NCBI RefSeq assembly: GCF_023284025.1
Contig: NZ_JAKIKR010000003.1
Span: 103,867-167,866 of the forward strand
Source: Shewanella abyssi
GTDB lineage: Bacteria > Pseudomonadota > Gammaproteobacteria > Enterobacterales > Shewanellaceae
DNA: 64,000 nucleotides
Direction: 5' to 3'
Part shown: piece by piece, positions 34,432 through 44,238 of the stretch
Numbering within the stretch: position 1 is the first letter of the stretch
Layout: each line of letters begins with the position of its first letter
The notes under the pieces: generated by a model
Told to the model about the DNA's origin: nothing
Seen by the model: only the letters and a program-made list of their open reading frames with translations
Databases searched by the model: none
Position numbers and translations under genes: made by a program

Positions 34432-37236
34432 CTAATCAGCTTTTTTATACTCAGTGTAAGCTTCGCCTTGCGTTAGCCATTCTGGCGCAGGCTTGCCTTT
34501 TAGATAATGATCGAAATATTCCATCATCCGAATACTGTAATCTAGTTTATTTGGGTATTTTTTAAGATGATGTGGTTCATCTTGATACTGGAGGAACACC
34601 ACATCTTTTCCGGCGCGGCGCATCGCCAAATACATCTCAACACCTTGCTCCCAAGGTACCGCATCATCTTTATCGCCAAACATGATCATCATTGGCGTTT
34701 GAATTCGCTCAACGTAAAACACAGGCGAATTCTCAATGTACTTCTGAGGTGACTTAAATAAGCTTTCACCAATGCGACTTTGACCTGTTTCATACTGGAA
34801 CTGTCTTGCTAAACCACTGCCATGACGTATACCACTATAAGCACTTGTCATATTCGAGACGGGAGCGCCTGAAACTGCAGCTTTAAAGATATTAGTTTTA
34901 GTCACTGCAAAAGCAGTTTGGTAACCAGCCCATGAATGGCCTTGGATCCCAACACCCTGTGGATCAGCAACACCGATATCAATCAGGTGCTGCACACCTG
35001 AGGTTAATGCTTGTACAGAGCTGTCCCCTGGATATCCCACTTCAAAACGAATATCAGGCAGAAATACGACGTAACCATTATCAGCGAACCAAGCAAAGTT
35101 CGGACGATGATTAAGCTTCATTTGCGGGAAAGCGTGCAATCTATCACTCATAAAGCGATAATAATAAACCAGCACAGGGTAACGCTGACCTTCAACGTAA
35201 TTAGTCGGCTTAATCAACACCCCATCAAGCGGCTTTCCATCACCATTGGTCCAATGGACTAACTCAGACTTACCCCAGTTAAACCCACGCCTTTGCTCAT
35301 CAAGATCGGTTTGACGGTTCGCCTTTTGTGGTGATAGATAATCAGCAGTATAAAGGTCAGGAAATAGATCATATTGCTCTTTAGAAAACACCATCGTCTC
35401 AGCATCTTTACTACGTGCCAATACCTTTAATTTGTAATCGCCAGCAATAATCTTAGTCACACCCGCAGTACCGACCTGTGCTTGATAAAAGCCATCACCT
35501 TTGGTGATATCACTATAACCTTGCAGTAGAACCTTTTCATTATTGGCTAAAACACTTGGATAATCTTTATCGTTAACTAAGCCTTCTATACGATATTGAA
35601 TCCCCTCTTTACGCCCTTTACCCGCGGTTAAATTAAAGGTGTCAAAAGAGAGTGTGTTCAATTGCCAGATATCGTATTTATCATAAAACAACAGCCCAGA
35701 ATCATCAGCTACCCAAGGACCAAATCCGTATCCAGGAGCGTTGGAAGGATAATCGTGATCTTCATCGGCAAAGGAAACACTTAAGTTTTTCGTGATATTG
35801 GTCCGTCTACCTTTTGCGACTTCATACAAGAAAACGTTTCCGTGTAAGTAGTAAGCGACAAACTTTTCCTTTGGCGACAATACCGGTTCCGCACCGCTAC
35901 TTTGCTGGGTTAATAGCGGCGTTTTGCGGCCGGTATTCAGATCAACTAGGTAAAAATCGCGATAAAAGCCAGCCCAAGTGATCATCTTTCGATAAGGAAG
36001 ATCTGAGCTTGCCAGTGCATAACGTGTTTGTTGTGCCACTTTCATGTCAGGTACTTGAAGATCTGCAAGCTGAACCAAGTTATTTCCAGCCACGTGTAGC
36101 ACAGCAAGGTATGTACGTTTCAGTTCTTTCTTATACTGCTTAACTTCATGAGGCTTAATACGTGGATCATCACCGTGCCAAACGCGTAACGCCCTTGCAG
36201 CAATGATAATATTTTGATTATAGAGATCGGCTTCTTTCTCTACTTTTGCCAATTCAATTTGTTGGCTAACTTGTGGCACACGTCCAAAGAACAAGCGCTG
36301 ACTGTCATCAGAGAAACGCAATTTTGCGTATCGATTCAACGTCCAATCGTTCGATTTTGCTGTTAACGTTATTGTTCCAGATTCAATATTGAAAAGAGAC
36401 AATAAATATTCACGCCCAAAAGGCGCTTGCTGAGCATCACCATAGGTGAAGCCCAAATACTTTCCATCATCGCTCAATGCTAACGAGCCAAGCTGTTGTT
36501 GCAAACTGTGTACAATTTTGGCTGTATTGTCAGCCAATGTAACCAGCCTTAATTCGTGCTTATCTGTTGCTATATTATTTATAGCTAACGCGAAGTGTTT
36601 ACCTGACTTATCAAAAGTAAACCCTGTTACGTCTCTAAACGTTGTTGATTTCAGATTGTTGAGTGATACCAGTTCAAGCGTAGTGCCTTTATCGTAATCA
36701 TCGACCTTACTGTCTTTTTTACTCGTTTCAGCCTTATCTTTGGCTTTAGTCTCTTTTTTCTTATCTTCCGCTTCATAGCGAATGGCGATATGCGAACCAG
36801 TGTCGTTAAATTCAAATGATTTAACCCGTTCATAACGAAGTTCACTGCCAGTGCTGGTGTCAACTAACACCATGCCCGGTTTTAACTGCTTCTTTTCCTT
36901 AGCAGATGCCATCTCAGACGCCAATAAAGGGACTTTATCAGCAAAGGCGACGTAACGACCATCGTGACTCACTTTTGGCTTAGTTCCGCCTTTTACACTA
37001 AACTCTTTTTTTGTAGTGAGGTTTTTAACAAGGCCGTGGCTATCGCCTCTATCTGGTGAGACTGACACTGCCAGCACTTTACCGCTATCAGAGATAACGG
37101 GCTTGCTGAGCGATTCAAATCCCATAATATCATCGGTGGTAATGGGTGAGGTTGCAGCAAATAAACTAGCAGGCAATAAACTCGCTGTAAATAACAGCAA
37201 TGATTTACTCGGTAATGACTTCAATGTCTTCCTCAT
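34432..37236 (-). CDS. S9 family prolyl-oligopeptidase-like peptidase, secreted
   Basis: 934 aa. Signal peptide (LLLFTASLLPASLFA), a long N-terminal beta-propeller (~30-640) with a Lys/Glu-rich insertion (KKKETKAKDKAETSKKDSK), and a C-terminal alpha/beta-hydrolase. Catalytic triad: Ser in GIQGHSWAGYQ, Asp in MFGDKDDAVPW, His in DEPHHLKK. Such enzymes (dipeptidyl/acylaminoacyl peptidase type) cut short peptides in the periplasm. It is longer than the usual ~650-750 aa because of an enlarged propeller region. Monocistronic with its own terminator. Confidence 0.9.
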   Translation of the reverse strand: MRKTLKSLPSKSLLLFTASLLPASLFAATSPITTDDIMGFESLSKPVISDSGKVLAVSVSPDRGDSHGLVKNLTTKKEFSVKGGTKPKVSHDGRYVAFADKVPLLASEMASAKEKKQLKPGMVLVDTSTGSELRYERVKSFEFNDTGSHIAIRYEAEDKKKETKAKDKAETSKKDSKVDDYDKGTTLELVSLNNLKSTTFRDVTGFTFDKSGKHFALAINNIATDKHELRLVTLADNTAKIVHSLQQQLGSLALSDDGKYLGFTYGDAQQAPFGREYLLSLFNIESGTITLTAKSNDWTLNRYAKLRFSDDSQRLFFGRVPQVSQQIELAKVEKEADLYNQNIIIAARALRVWHGDDPRIKPHEVKQYKKELKRTYLAVLHVAGNNLVQLADLQVPDMKVAQQTRYALASSDLPYRKMITWAGFYRDFYLVDLNTGRKTPLLTQQSSGAEPVLSPKEKFVAYYLHGNVFLYEVAKGRRTNITKNLSVSFADEDHDYPSNAPGYGFGPWVADDSGLLFYDKYDIWQLNTLSFDTFNLTAGKGRKEGIQYRIEGLVNDKDYPSVLANNEKVLLQGYSDITKGDGFYQAQVGTAGVTKIIAGDYKLKVLARSKDAETMVFSKEQYDLFPDLYTADYLSPQKANRQTDLDEQRRGFNWGKSELVHWTNGDGKPLDGVLIKPTNYVEGQRYPVLVYYYRFMSDRLHAFPQMKLNHRPNFAWFADNGYVVFLPDIRFEVGYPGDSSVQALTSGVQHLIDIGVADPQGVGIQGHSWAGYQTAFAVTKTNIFKAAVSGAPVSNMTSAYSGIRHGSGLARQFQYETGQSRIGESLFKSPQKYIENSPVFYVERIQTPMMIMFGDKDDAVPWEQGVEMYLAMRRAGKDVVFLQYQDEPHHLKKYPNKLDYSIRMMEYFDHYLKGKPAPEWLTQGEAYTEYKKAD

Positions 37237-37480
37237 TATTATATCGTTATTAGACTAAAGTAGACTTTTTTAACCTTTGATGATCAATCATCGTGATTAG
37301 CATTGATTTATGCAAGTTACCCTACATAAAAAAACGTGAGATTGCTCACTATTTCCTGTGAAAGTTGTGTAAAAGTGTTTAAAATACGTCGAACAAAAAG
37401 AAAAGAATTCCAAGTCACTTTCCGTGTCCCAAGACATGGTCGGACAATTGCAGTAACGCCTAACCGTGGTAGGACTATCA

Positions 37481-38491
37481 ATGACAAAAAGAACTATAAC
37501 CGTGATCCCTGGTGATGGGATTGGCCCAAGCATTATCGACTCAGCAATAAAAATCCTCGATAAAGCGGGTTGTGATTTTGAGTATGAATTTGCAGATGCC
37601 GGTCTCGTTGCGCTCGAAAAGCACGGTGAACTAGTACCTCAACGCACACTCGATTTGATTGAAAAAAACCGAATTACCCTAAAAGGCCCACTAACGACTC
37701 CCGTTGGTGAAGGTTTTACCTCTATTAACGTCAGCCTGCGTAAGCAATTTGGCCTATACGCTAACGTTCGCCCGGTGCTGTCTTTTAAGGGGACTCAAGC
37801 ACGTTATGACAACATCGATATCATTACTGTTCGTGAAAACACCGAAGGTATGTATTCAGGTTTAGGACAAACGGTTTCTGATGACGGTGAAACTGCTGCA
37901 GCCACCAGTATTATTACTCGCCAAGGTGCAGAACAAATTGCCACTTTTGCTTATGAGTTAGCGCGTAAAGAGAACCGTAAAAAGGTTACTATCGTTCATA
38001 AAGCTAACATCATGAAGTCAACTTCAGGTCTGTTTTTGAAAGTGGCGCGCGAAGTTAGCCTGCGCTACCCAGACATCATCACTGAAGAGATGATTGTTGA
38101 CGCAACTTGCATGAAGCTGGTCATGAACCCTGAAATTTTTGACGTTATTGTTACCACCAACTTGTTTGGTGATATCTTGTCAGATCTTTGTGCCGGTCTT
38201 GTCGGTGGTCTTGGTATGGCACCCGGTGCCAACATTGGTAAAGACGCAGCAATCTTCGAAGCAGTACACGGCAGTGCGCCAGATATTGCTGGTAAAAACC
38301 TTGCTAACCCAACATCGGTTGTGCTGGCGTCTATCCAAATGCTTGAGTACTTAGGCATGAGCGACAAAGCTGAGCTTATCCGTAGCGCAATCACTGCAGT
38401 GATTGCAGAAGGCGATCGTACGACTCGCGATTTGGGTGGTACTCACGGTACTACTGACTTCACACAAGCGGTTATCGAACGTCTTTCATAA
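37481..38491 (+). CDS. NAD-dependent isocitrate dehydrogenase
   Basis: 336 aa from the ATG at 37481. Isocitrate/isopropylmalate dehydrogenase family: VIPGDGIGPSIID, the substrate loop (TSINVSLRKQFGLYANVRPV), VRENTEGMYSG, KANIMK, DLCAGLVGGLGMAPGANIG and EAVHGSAPDIAGK. The short length, the ITVRENTEG signature and the GTHGTTDFT end fit the homo-oligomeric NAD-type IDH of Shewanella, which oxidises isocitrate to 2-oxoglutarate in the TCA cycle, rather than LeuB or the NADP-type Icd. Single gene with a strong terminator. Confidence 0.88.
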   Translation: MTKRTITVIPGDGIGPSIIDSAIKILDKAGCDFEYEFADAGLVALEKHGELVPQRTLDLIEKNRITLKGPLTTPVGEGFTSINVSLRKQFGLYANVRPVLSFKGTQARYDNIDIITVRENTEGMYSGLGQTVSDDGETAAATSIITRQGAEQIATFAYELARKENRKKVTIVHKANIMKSTSGLFLKVAREVSLRYPDIITEEMIVDATCMKLVMNPEIFDVIVTTNLFGDILSDLCAGLVGGLGMAPGANIGKDAAIFEAVHGSAPDIAGKNLANPTSVVLASIQMLEYLGMSDKAELIRSAITAVIAEGDRTTRDLGGTHGTTDFTQAVIERLS

Positions 38492-38520
38492 ATAGACTTT
38501 TCATGCGCATCGCGCACTAA

Positions 38521-38556
38521 AAAGGCCCCAAGTGTTTAACACCTGAGGCCTTTTTT
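38521..38556. terminator. Terminator between NAD-IDH and rlmM
   Basis: Stem AAAGGCC...GGCCTTT with an inner GTG/CAC pairing and a T6 run on the plus strand; the complementary A-rich side gives a T-run for rlmM on the minus strand. Confidence 0.85.
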
Positions 38557-38591
38557 ATTAAGCTGACTTAACTAAGATTGAGTTAGCAAGA

Positions 38592-39665
38592 TTAAGTCGG
38601 CTTTAAGCACAAATGCACGGTGACTTCGTCACGGTCATGATAAAGGTGTTTAGCCGCAATGCTAAAGTCTTTAATACCATTCTCTTTCAAAATCTCTTCC
38701 ATAGTGGCCAATATCGTCGACACCTCTTTATAACGTGTCTTCATTGGTAGCTTTAAGTTAAATATTGCTTCCTTAAACCAACCGTTAATCGCCCAAGCTT
38801 CAATAAGCTCAGCCACTCTCGCTGGTTTCTCAATCATATCGCAGACCAACCAAGTGATATTTTTTCTTGGTGGTTCAAAACGGAAACCATCAGCTTGGTA
38901 ATGCTTTACCTGGCCTGTTTCCATTAACTTTTCATCCATTGCGCCATTATCAACAGCAGCAACGAACATACCACGCCTTACAAGCTGATAAGTCCAACCA
39001 CCAGGGCAAGCCCCGAGATCAACCGCTCTCATACCACTGCTAAGACGTGTCTCGTGCTCTTCTTTAGGGATAAAGTGAATAAAAGCTTCATCCAGCTTTA
39101 AAGTAGAACGGCTTGGCGCATCGGCAGGAACTCTAAGACGCGGGATCCCCATAAAGTAAGGAGAGCTATTATTACTAAGTGACAGACCCACATAAGCTTG
39201 TCCTGGCCCTACAAAACAGACATGAATAATTGGCCGCTTAGGGTTTTCTTTATCCAGTAAGGTACCCGACTTTCTTAAGGCCTGTCTTAATGGCACGGTA
39301 AACTTACGGCAGAAGTTAGACAGCTCTTTTGCTTCGTTAGTATCAGGTGTTTCAACCCGTAACTCACCCGCGTATTGGATGCCAGCTAGGGCCTCTACAA
39401 TCGGTGAAATACGGTCTTGCTCAGGTAATCCCTTCAACAGTGCTTTTGCAGCAAACATCTGTCTAGCAAAAATTAATGAATCCAAACTGATCTTCTTCGC
39501 CAGTATTTCAGCATCGCCAGCTTGGAAGCACTGAAATATAACATAAGCGTCGTTGGTGTTTGTTTTCACAAAACCACCAATATCATGCGCTGCTGCGTGC
39601 TCTTGGATCTCTGCCGCGCAATCTTTCTCATAACCAGCACGGCAAAATAAAAATAGGTTTATCAT
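38592..39665 (-). CDS. rlmM: 23S rRNA (cytidine-2498-2'-O)-methyltransferase RlmM
   Basis: 357 aa from the ATG at 39665 (AGGAAA upstream; a longer frame to 39722 is rejected). An N-terminal THUMP-like part ([20 protein letters not shown]) and a C-terminal Rossmann methyltransferase with SAM motif [20 protein letters not shown], and the K-D-K-E tetrad residues of 2'-O-methyltransferases in [27 protein letters not shown] and [14 protein letters not shown]. It modifies C2498 of 23S rRNA before ribosome assembly. In E. coli gcvA-ygdD-rlmM are adjacent; the same order is kept here with one hydrolase gene inserted. Confidence 0.93.
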   Translation of the reverse strand: MINLFLFCRAGYEKDCAAEIQEHAAAHDIGGFVKTNTNDAYVIFQCFQAGDAEILAKKISLDSLIFARQMFAAKALLKGLPEQDRISPIVEALAGIQYAGELRVETPDTNEAKELSNFCRKFTVPLRQALRKSGTLLDKENPKRPIIHVCFVGPGQAYVGLSLSNNSSPYFMGIPRLRVPADAPSRSTLKLDEAFIHFIPKEEHETRLSSGMRAVDLGACPGGWTYQLVRRGMFVAAVDNGAMDEKLMETGQVKHYQADGFRFEPPRKNITWLVCDMIEKPARVAELIEAWAINGWFKEAIFNLKLPMKTRYKEVSTILATMEEILKENGIKDFSIAAKHLYHDRDEVTVHLCLKPT

Positions 39666-39773
39666 TGAATTTCCTGAAGATAACAAATAAAAATAGCGGC
39701 CAACAAAATTGCTGCCCGCCATTTTACACTTTTACTGCTCACTAGTGTACTACCTGTGCAGTTAATGCCTAGT

Positions 39774-40160
39774 TTAGTCGAGCTCTTTAACTCTATTGCG
39801 CCACACTGCAACGGCAATCAGTAGCCACCCGAGTAGTAAACAAACGCCGCCTAATGGCGTAATAGGGCCGGTCCACTTTGTGCCCAATAATGCATAGAGG
39901 TACAAAGAGCCAGAAAATAGCATAGTACCAACAATAAATAGGTAACCCGCCCAATCAAGCAGACGCGATTTAAGCCAATGACCCGCAAAAGCCACTGCGA
40001 TTAACGCAAACGTATGGTAGAACTGATACTCCACACCAAGATTAAAAATAGCGATCATCTCTGTGGTCGTCACACTCTTAAGACCGTGGGCAGCAAAAGC
40101 GCCCAGCGCAACCGACATAAAACCACTCAACGCTGCCAATAATAAAAAACCATTACGCAT
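39774..40160 (-). CDS. ygdD: DUF423 membrane protein YgdD
   Basis: 128 aa with four membrane helices. DUF423 marks: GAFAAHGLKS, IFNLGVEYQFYHTFALI, LFSGSLYLYALLG and ITPLGGVCLLLGWLLI. Function unknown. It lies between rlmM and the alpha/beta-hydrolase on the same strand. Confidence 0.9.
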   Translation of the reverse strand: MRNGFLLLAALSGFMSVALGAFAAHGLKSVTTTEMIAIFNLGVEYQFYHTFALIAVAFAGHWLKSRLLDWAGYLFIVGTMLFSGSLYLYALLGTKWTGPITPLGGVCLLLGWLLIAVAVWRNRVKELD

Positions 40161-40227
40161 TTAGCCTCCAAATTCTCATCGGCATCAAAGCCGAGAAAAA
40201 AATTAAGTTTACTGCCACCTCAAAGCA

Positions 40228-40968
40228 TTATTGTTTAATAAACGCTTGGATAACTGAGATAGCTTGCGCTAGGTTAGCGCCAAGTGTGGTGCCTGACGAC
40301 TTCCTTGGTTTAAAACTATGATCGCCATCTGTTAACCAATGCAATTGTACCTTGTCCATCACTGGCCAAGTCTCAACCAAGCCTTTGTGACCAAATTTAT
40401 CTCTTTCACCTTGGATGACCAATAAAGGTGCGCTGCATTTTTCGATAGGCTCTAAACGCGGCTCCCCCCCCTTTAACGGAATAAATGGGTAACCTAAACA
40501 GACGACACCATCAACAGCGAGGCTTTCAGCCAGAATGGCCGACATACGCCCTCCCATCGACTTACCCACCAAATAGATTTTGCGAGGCGTAAACTGGCGC
40601 TTTAAAATACTCAGTTGCAACGCATAATCAGCGATCAGTTTGGGCGCTCTGTCTGGCGGACGCCGTTTACCATCAATGGCATTGGCGCGCATGTAGGGAA
40701 AATTGAAGCGTACAATACGTAGATCTTGTGCATTACCGAGCGCTAGGCCGTTTGCCATGGTGGTCATAAATTCATGATGCATGTTAGCGCCAGCACCGTG
40801 AGCAAATACGATGAGGGTATCGCAATGACTGTCACTTTCTATACTAAAAGGCTCAAGCAGATATTGGCTGGCATCAAATGCGAGAGCCTCAATAGCGATG
40901 TCAGCCACCGTTTCAGTAAGAGTGCCCGCTAAATAAGCTTGTTTCAAACTATCCGCTAAGGAGCTCAC
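40228..40968 (-). CDS. Alpha/beta-hydrolase, TEX30/KANL3-like
   Basis: 246 aa from the GTG at 40968, chosen because AGGAG lies seven bases upstream; this start overlaps the end of gcvA by 20 bp. Motifs: VFAHGAGANMHHEFM (oxyanion region), RFNFPYMRANAIDGKRRPPDRAPKL, nucleophile in VGKSMGGRMS, Asp in IQGERDKFG and His in LTDGDHSFKPRK. It belongs to the TEX30/KANL3-like dienelactone-hydrolase-related group. Substrate unknown. The overlap with gcvA indicates translational coupling. Confidence 0.85.
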   Translation of the reverse strand: MSSLADSLKQAYLAGTLTETVADIAIEALAFDASQYLLEPFSIESDSHCDTLIVFAHGAGANMHHEFMTTMANGLALGNAQDLRIVRFNFPYMRANAIDGKRRPPDRAPKLIADYALQLSILKRQFTPRKIYLVGKSMGGRMSAILAESLAVDGVVCLGYPFIPLKGGEPRLEPIEKCSAPLLVIQGERDKFGHKGLVETWPVMDKVQLHWLTDGDHSFKPRKSSGTTLGANLAQAISVIQAFIKQ

Positions 40969-41860
40969 TGCGAGTCTCCTCTTCAAACATATCCAACATC
41001 CACTCTCTGAAGGCTGCGACTTTACCGATTTCTGCATGGTTTTGTTGGCAAACTAGATAATATGCATTTTTACTGACTAGAACCTCAGGGAAAGGACACA
41101 CCAAACGCCCTGCTTTTATGTCTGGCCTTGCCAATACACTGTAGCCTAGCGCCACACCTTGCCCATGAGCGGCTGCTTGCAATACCAGTGAAGAGTGACT
41201 AAATATGGGGCCTTGATTCACATTAATATCAGTAATTCCACATTGTCTAAACCAAGCTTGCCAATATTGGCGGTTAGAATCATGTAACAGAGTATGATTT
41301 TTCAAATCACTGGGCTTTTCTAATGGCTTAGGGCCGTTAAGTAACATCGGTGAACACACCGGAATTAACACCTCATTACGCAGTTTATCTGCCCGCACTC
41401 CACTCCAGTGTCCAAGCCCATAATAGATGGCAACATCAACGTCATCGGTTAGCGAGCCATCCTCATTATCAACGGCCTTAATTCGCACATCAATATCGGG
41501 ATTCTTCTCGGTAAACTTTGCGAGCCGAGGCACTAACCATTGAATCGCAAAACTCGGCGAAGTGGCTACAGTCAAGGAGCCGATGGCACTTCTGGCAAGT
41601 AAACGTTCGGTCGCGTCGGCGAGTTGTGTAAAGATATCTTTGATATCAAGAAAGTATCCTTGTCCCTCTTCTGTTAACAACAAAGAACGATTTTTACGTC
41701 TAAATAACTTTAACCCTAAATACTCTTCTAATGCCTTAATTTGATGACTTACTGCCGCCTGAGTAACAAACAGTTCCTCCGCCGCCCGGGTAAAGCTCAA
41801 ATGCCTTGCTGCTGCCTCAAATGCTTTGACAGCATTAAGGGGGGGTAGTCGTCTAGCCAT
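40949..41860 (-). CDS. gcvA: LysR-type regulator GcvA
   Basis: 303 aa from the ATG at 41860. Starts with the GcvA-type RRLPPLNAVKAFEAAARHLS, then the helix-turn-helix FTRAAEELFVTQAAVSHQIK and YLGLKLFRR. The effector domain has SFAIQWLVPRL, VDVAIYYG, and the GcvA-like ending FREWMLDMF. GcvA activates the glycine cleavage operon in response to glycine. No gcv genes are in the window. Synteny with ygdD and rlmM supports the assignment over generic LysR. Confidence 0.88.
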   Translation of the reverse strand: MARRLPPLNAVKAFEAAARHLSFTRAAEELFVTQAAVSHQIKALEEYLGLKLFRRKNRSLLLTEEGQGYFLDIKDIFTQLADATERLLARSAIGSLTVATSPSFAIQWLVPRLAKFTEKNPDIDVRIKAVDNEDGSLTDDVDVAIYYGLGHWSGVRADKLRNEVLIPVCSPMLLNGPKPLEKPSDLKNHTLLHDSNRQYWQAWFRQCGITDINVNQGPIFSHSSLVLQAAAHGQGVALGYSVLARPDIKAGRLVCPFPEVLVSKNAYYLVCQQNHAEIGKVAAFREWMLDMFEEETRSELLSG

Positions 41861-42042
41861 AGTGATCAAGATCCCGCTTTTTGATTAGTTTTTCTAATGA
41901 GTATTGTTACATTTTATCGTTTGTAAAGGCCAGCGATTTTGGTTAAATTTTGCACCAACGAAATGATACTCGTTGGACAACCTCTACGACGTAATTGGGG
42001 AGTGTCTAACAACCCAAATTTTTAGCCTGGAGGCTATCGAAC

Positions 42043-42276
42043 ATGTTAAACCTAAAATCTGTCTTTGTTCTCGCTCTTCTATCAGCTTCTGCCACTGTTA
42101 GCGCAGATGAAGTCACGCTCGATACCACTGACCTTGAAGCAACATTAACGGCTAACCTTGCAGAAAGCATGGAGTTAATGCAGCTACAGCTAACGACAGA
42201 GTTAAGCACTATGCTGGTTGCCGATGAGCAAAAGCAACAAGATAAAGAAACGGCTTCTGTTCAGCTAGCTGACTAA
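42043..42276 (+). CDS. Small secreted protein, unknown
   Basis: 77 aa. Signal peptide (SVFVLALLSASATVSA, cleavage before DEV), mature ~57 residues rich in Leu, Glu, Thr and Gln, probably one long amphipathic helix (TANLAESMELMQLQLTTELS). A strong ribosome site (GGAGG) lies 10 bases upstream. Family not recognised. Its transcript is probably ended by the hairpin at 42422-42451. Confidence 0.7.
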   Translation: MLNLKSVFVLALLSASATVSADEVTLDTTDLEATLTANLAESMELMQLQLTTELSTMLVADEQKQQDKETASVQLAD

Positions 42277-42421
42277 TACCTTTATTACGCCTTAACGTCT
42301 GACTTGATATAGTTAGCGGTTACACCGTAATAAGCGCAGCATGCGGCTCTCTGGCGCTTTAATCGCACTTTAAAGTACATGCCATAGACGGAGCCTAGCC
42401 TCAGTCTTGCTGTTAATATAT

Positions 42422-42451
42422 AAAAAACCACCGCTCAAAGGTGGTTTTTTT
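42422..42451 (+). terminator. Rho-independent terminator after the small secreted protein
   Basis: Stem AAAACCACC / GGTGGTTTT with a 7-base loop and a T-run on the plus strand. Confidence 0.82.
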
Positions 42452-42483
42452 ACGTCTATTGAAAAACTTTCAATTTATCACCA

Positions 42484-42515
42484 CAAAAAAAGCGACTATT
42501 TAAGTCGCTTTTTTT
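42484..42515 (-). terminator. Rho-independent terminator of thiI
   Basis: Stem AAAGCGACT / AGTCGCTTT flanked by A7 and T7, so it can work in either direction; it lies 25 bp after the thiI stop on the minus strand. Confidence 0.85.
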
Positions 42516-42539
42516 CGTGGAACAATCTAGCCGCTATGG

Positions 42540-43994
42540 TTAAGGACGATAAACCTTAACATTACTGTAGCCTTGCTCTTGTAGATATAGCGCCTGAAGC
42601 TTACTCATCACGCCACGGTCGCAATACAATAAATAGGTCTTCTCTTTATTAAGATCGGCAAATTGTGTCGCTAACTTATAAAAAGGTATGGTTTGGATTT
42701 CGATACCCTCAATTGCCAGCGGATCTTTCTCTTCCTCTTCTGGTGCGCGCACATCAATAATAATTTCATCGGCATTGATGGCAGCAACCGTTTCAGCTTC
42801 GGTTATTTTGGTATTCATTTGAGCCGCTATCTCTCTAATGTCCATCACAACAGCATCTGCAATCACTCTATCTAGCAAGTCTTCTGAGAACTTAGCTTCT
42901 TCAGCTTCAATTTTTGCCAATACCGCTTTCACTGTTGGCTTATTCGAAATCACGCCGCAATACTCAGGGATCGTTTTAGCGAAATCTTCGGTACCAATTC
43001 TACGGCTGATATCAATGATATCTTGTTTATCCATGGCAATAAGTGGTCGTAAAATTAATTGCTCAGTGCAACGGTCAATAACATTCAGGTTGGTTAGCGT
43101 TTGGCTAGACACCTGCCCCATCGCTTCGCCCGTGACTAATGCCTGGATCCCCATTTTCGCAGCGACTCGAGCGGCTGCTCTCATCATCATGCGTTTAAGT
43201 ACAACGCCCATTTGTCCGTTGTCGACTCGCTCCAAAATCTCCTGTACGACAGGATCAAACGGCACCGAGATAAACTTAACCTTATGTGATTCACCATATT
43301 TTTGCCACAAATGGTAAGCCACTTGCTTAACGCCAATTTCGTGTTGATCGCCACCTAAGTTAAAGAAGCAATAATGAGTACGAGAACCACGCTTGATGAA
43401 TTGATAACTAGAAACACCGGAGTCAAAGCCACCAGAGATTAGTGACAACACATCTTCTTGCGTTGCCATTGGATAACCACCAAGGCCAGGGATACGCTTA
43501 TCAACAAGGTAAAGTTGCTCGTTATCAATCTCGAGATTTACCGTCATATCAGGGTTTTTCAAGCGTACGCCAGCGGCTTCGGTAAACTGGTTGAGTCCAC
43601 CGCCGACATAACGTTCGACTTCAATTGAGTTAAAGTCATGCTTACCGACACGCTTTACCCGCACGCAGAATGTCTTGCCAGCAAGCTCGTCTTTATAGAC
43701 GGCCAATGTTTGCTGATAGATATCATCAACAGATTCAAAGGTGCTCACTTTCACTTGCAACACATGTGCAATACCAGGGATGCAGCCTAAACGTTCAGCA
43801 AAGGCTTCAACCAGATCGGGTCTATCATCTGGCACCATAACCATGATCTTGTCCCATTGGCGTTGTACTTTGGCTGACTCATCTACTTTTTTAAGTACAT
43901 TACGAATGTTGGTTTCAAGCATTTTGGTAAAACGAACTCTTACCGGCTTGCTTTTCATCATGATTTCAGGAAACAGTTTTACGATAAATTTCAT
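42540..43994 (-). CDS. thiI: tRNA 4-thiouridine synthase / thiamine sulfurtransferase ThiI
   Basis: 484 aa, full length. N-terminal ferredoxin-like and THUMP domains ([39 protein letters not shown]), a PP-loop adenylation domain ([27 protein letters not shown]) and the C-terminal rhodanese domain with catalytic Cys in [10 protein letters not shown] (the Cys-456 equivalent). It transfers sulfur to U8 of tRNA and to ThiS in thiazole synthesis. In Shewanella it sits next to pomAB, as here. Confidence 0.96.
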   Translation of the reverse strand: MKFIVKLFPEIMMKSKPVRVRFTKMLETNIRNVLKKVDESAKVQRQWDKIMVMVPDDRPDLVEAFAERLGCIPGIAHVLQVKVSTFESVDDIYQQTLAVYKDELAGKTFCVRVKRVGKHDFNSIEVERYVGGGLNQFTEAAGVRLKNPDMTVNLEIDNEQLYLVDKRIPGLGGYPMATQEDVLSLISGGFDSGVSSYQFIKRGSRTHYCFFNLGGDQHEIGVKQVAYHLWQKYGESHKVKFISVPFDPVVQEILERVDNGQMGVVLKRMMMRAAARVAAKMGIQALVTGEAMGQVSSQTLTNLNVIDRCTEQLILRPLIAMDKQDIIDISRRIGTEDFAKTIPEYCGVISNKPTVKAVLAKIEAEEAKFSEDLLDRVIADAVVMDIREIAAQMNTKITEAETVAAINADEIIIDVRAPEEEEKDPLAIEGIEIQTIPFYKLATQFADLNKEKTYLLYCDRGVMSKLQALYLQEQGYSNVKVYRP

Positions 43995-44180
43995 TGATCT
44001 TCCGCGGGGACAAGTTTAAACAGCAATTTGTCGATTATAACAATATCTAGCCACAATTGCGTATAGCCATATACGCATTGTCATGACAAAAAGTAAAAAT
44101 AGTGAGTACACACTTGATAAGACGCTGTCATAAGAGGAGTTGGGGGCAAAATTTTCATTAAGGACAAGGTAAAGAAAAAC

Positions 44181-44206
44181 GGGTAAGCACCTTAAGCTGC
44201 TTACCC
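44181..44206 (-). terminator. Rho-independent terminator of pomAB
   Basis: Stem GGGTAAGCA / TGCTTACCC with an 8-base loop, followed on the minus strand by GTTTTTCTTT; 33 bp after the pomB stop. Confidence 0.85.
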
Positions 44207-44238
44207 ATTTAACGACTAAATTAGCTAATATCCTAAGT

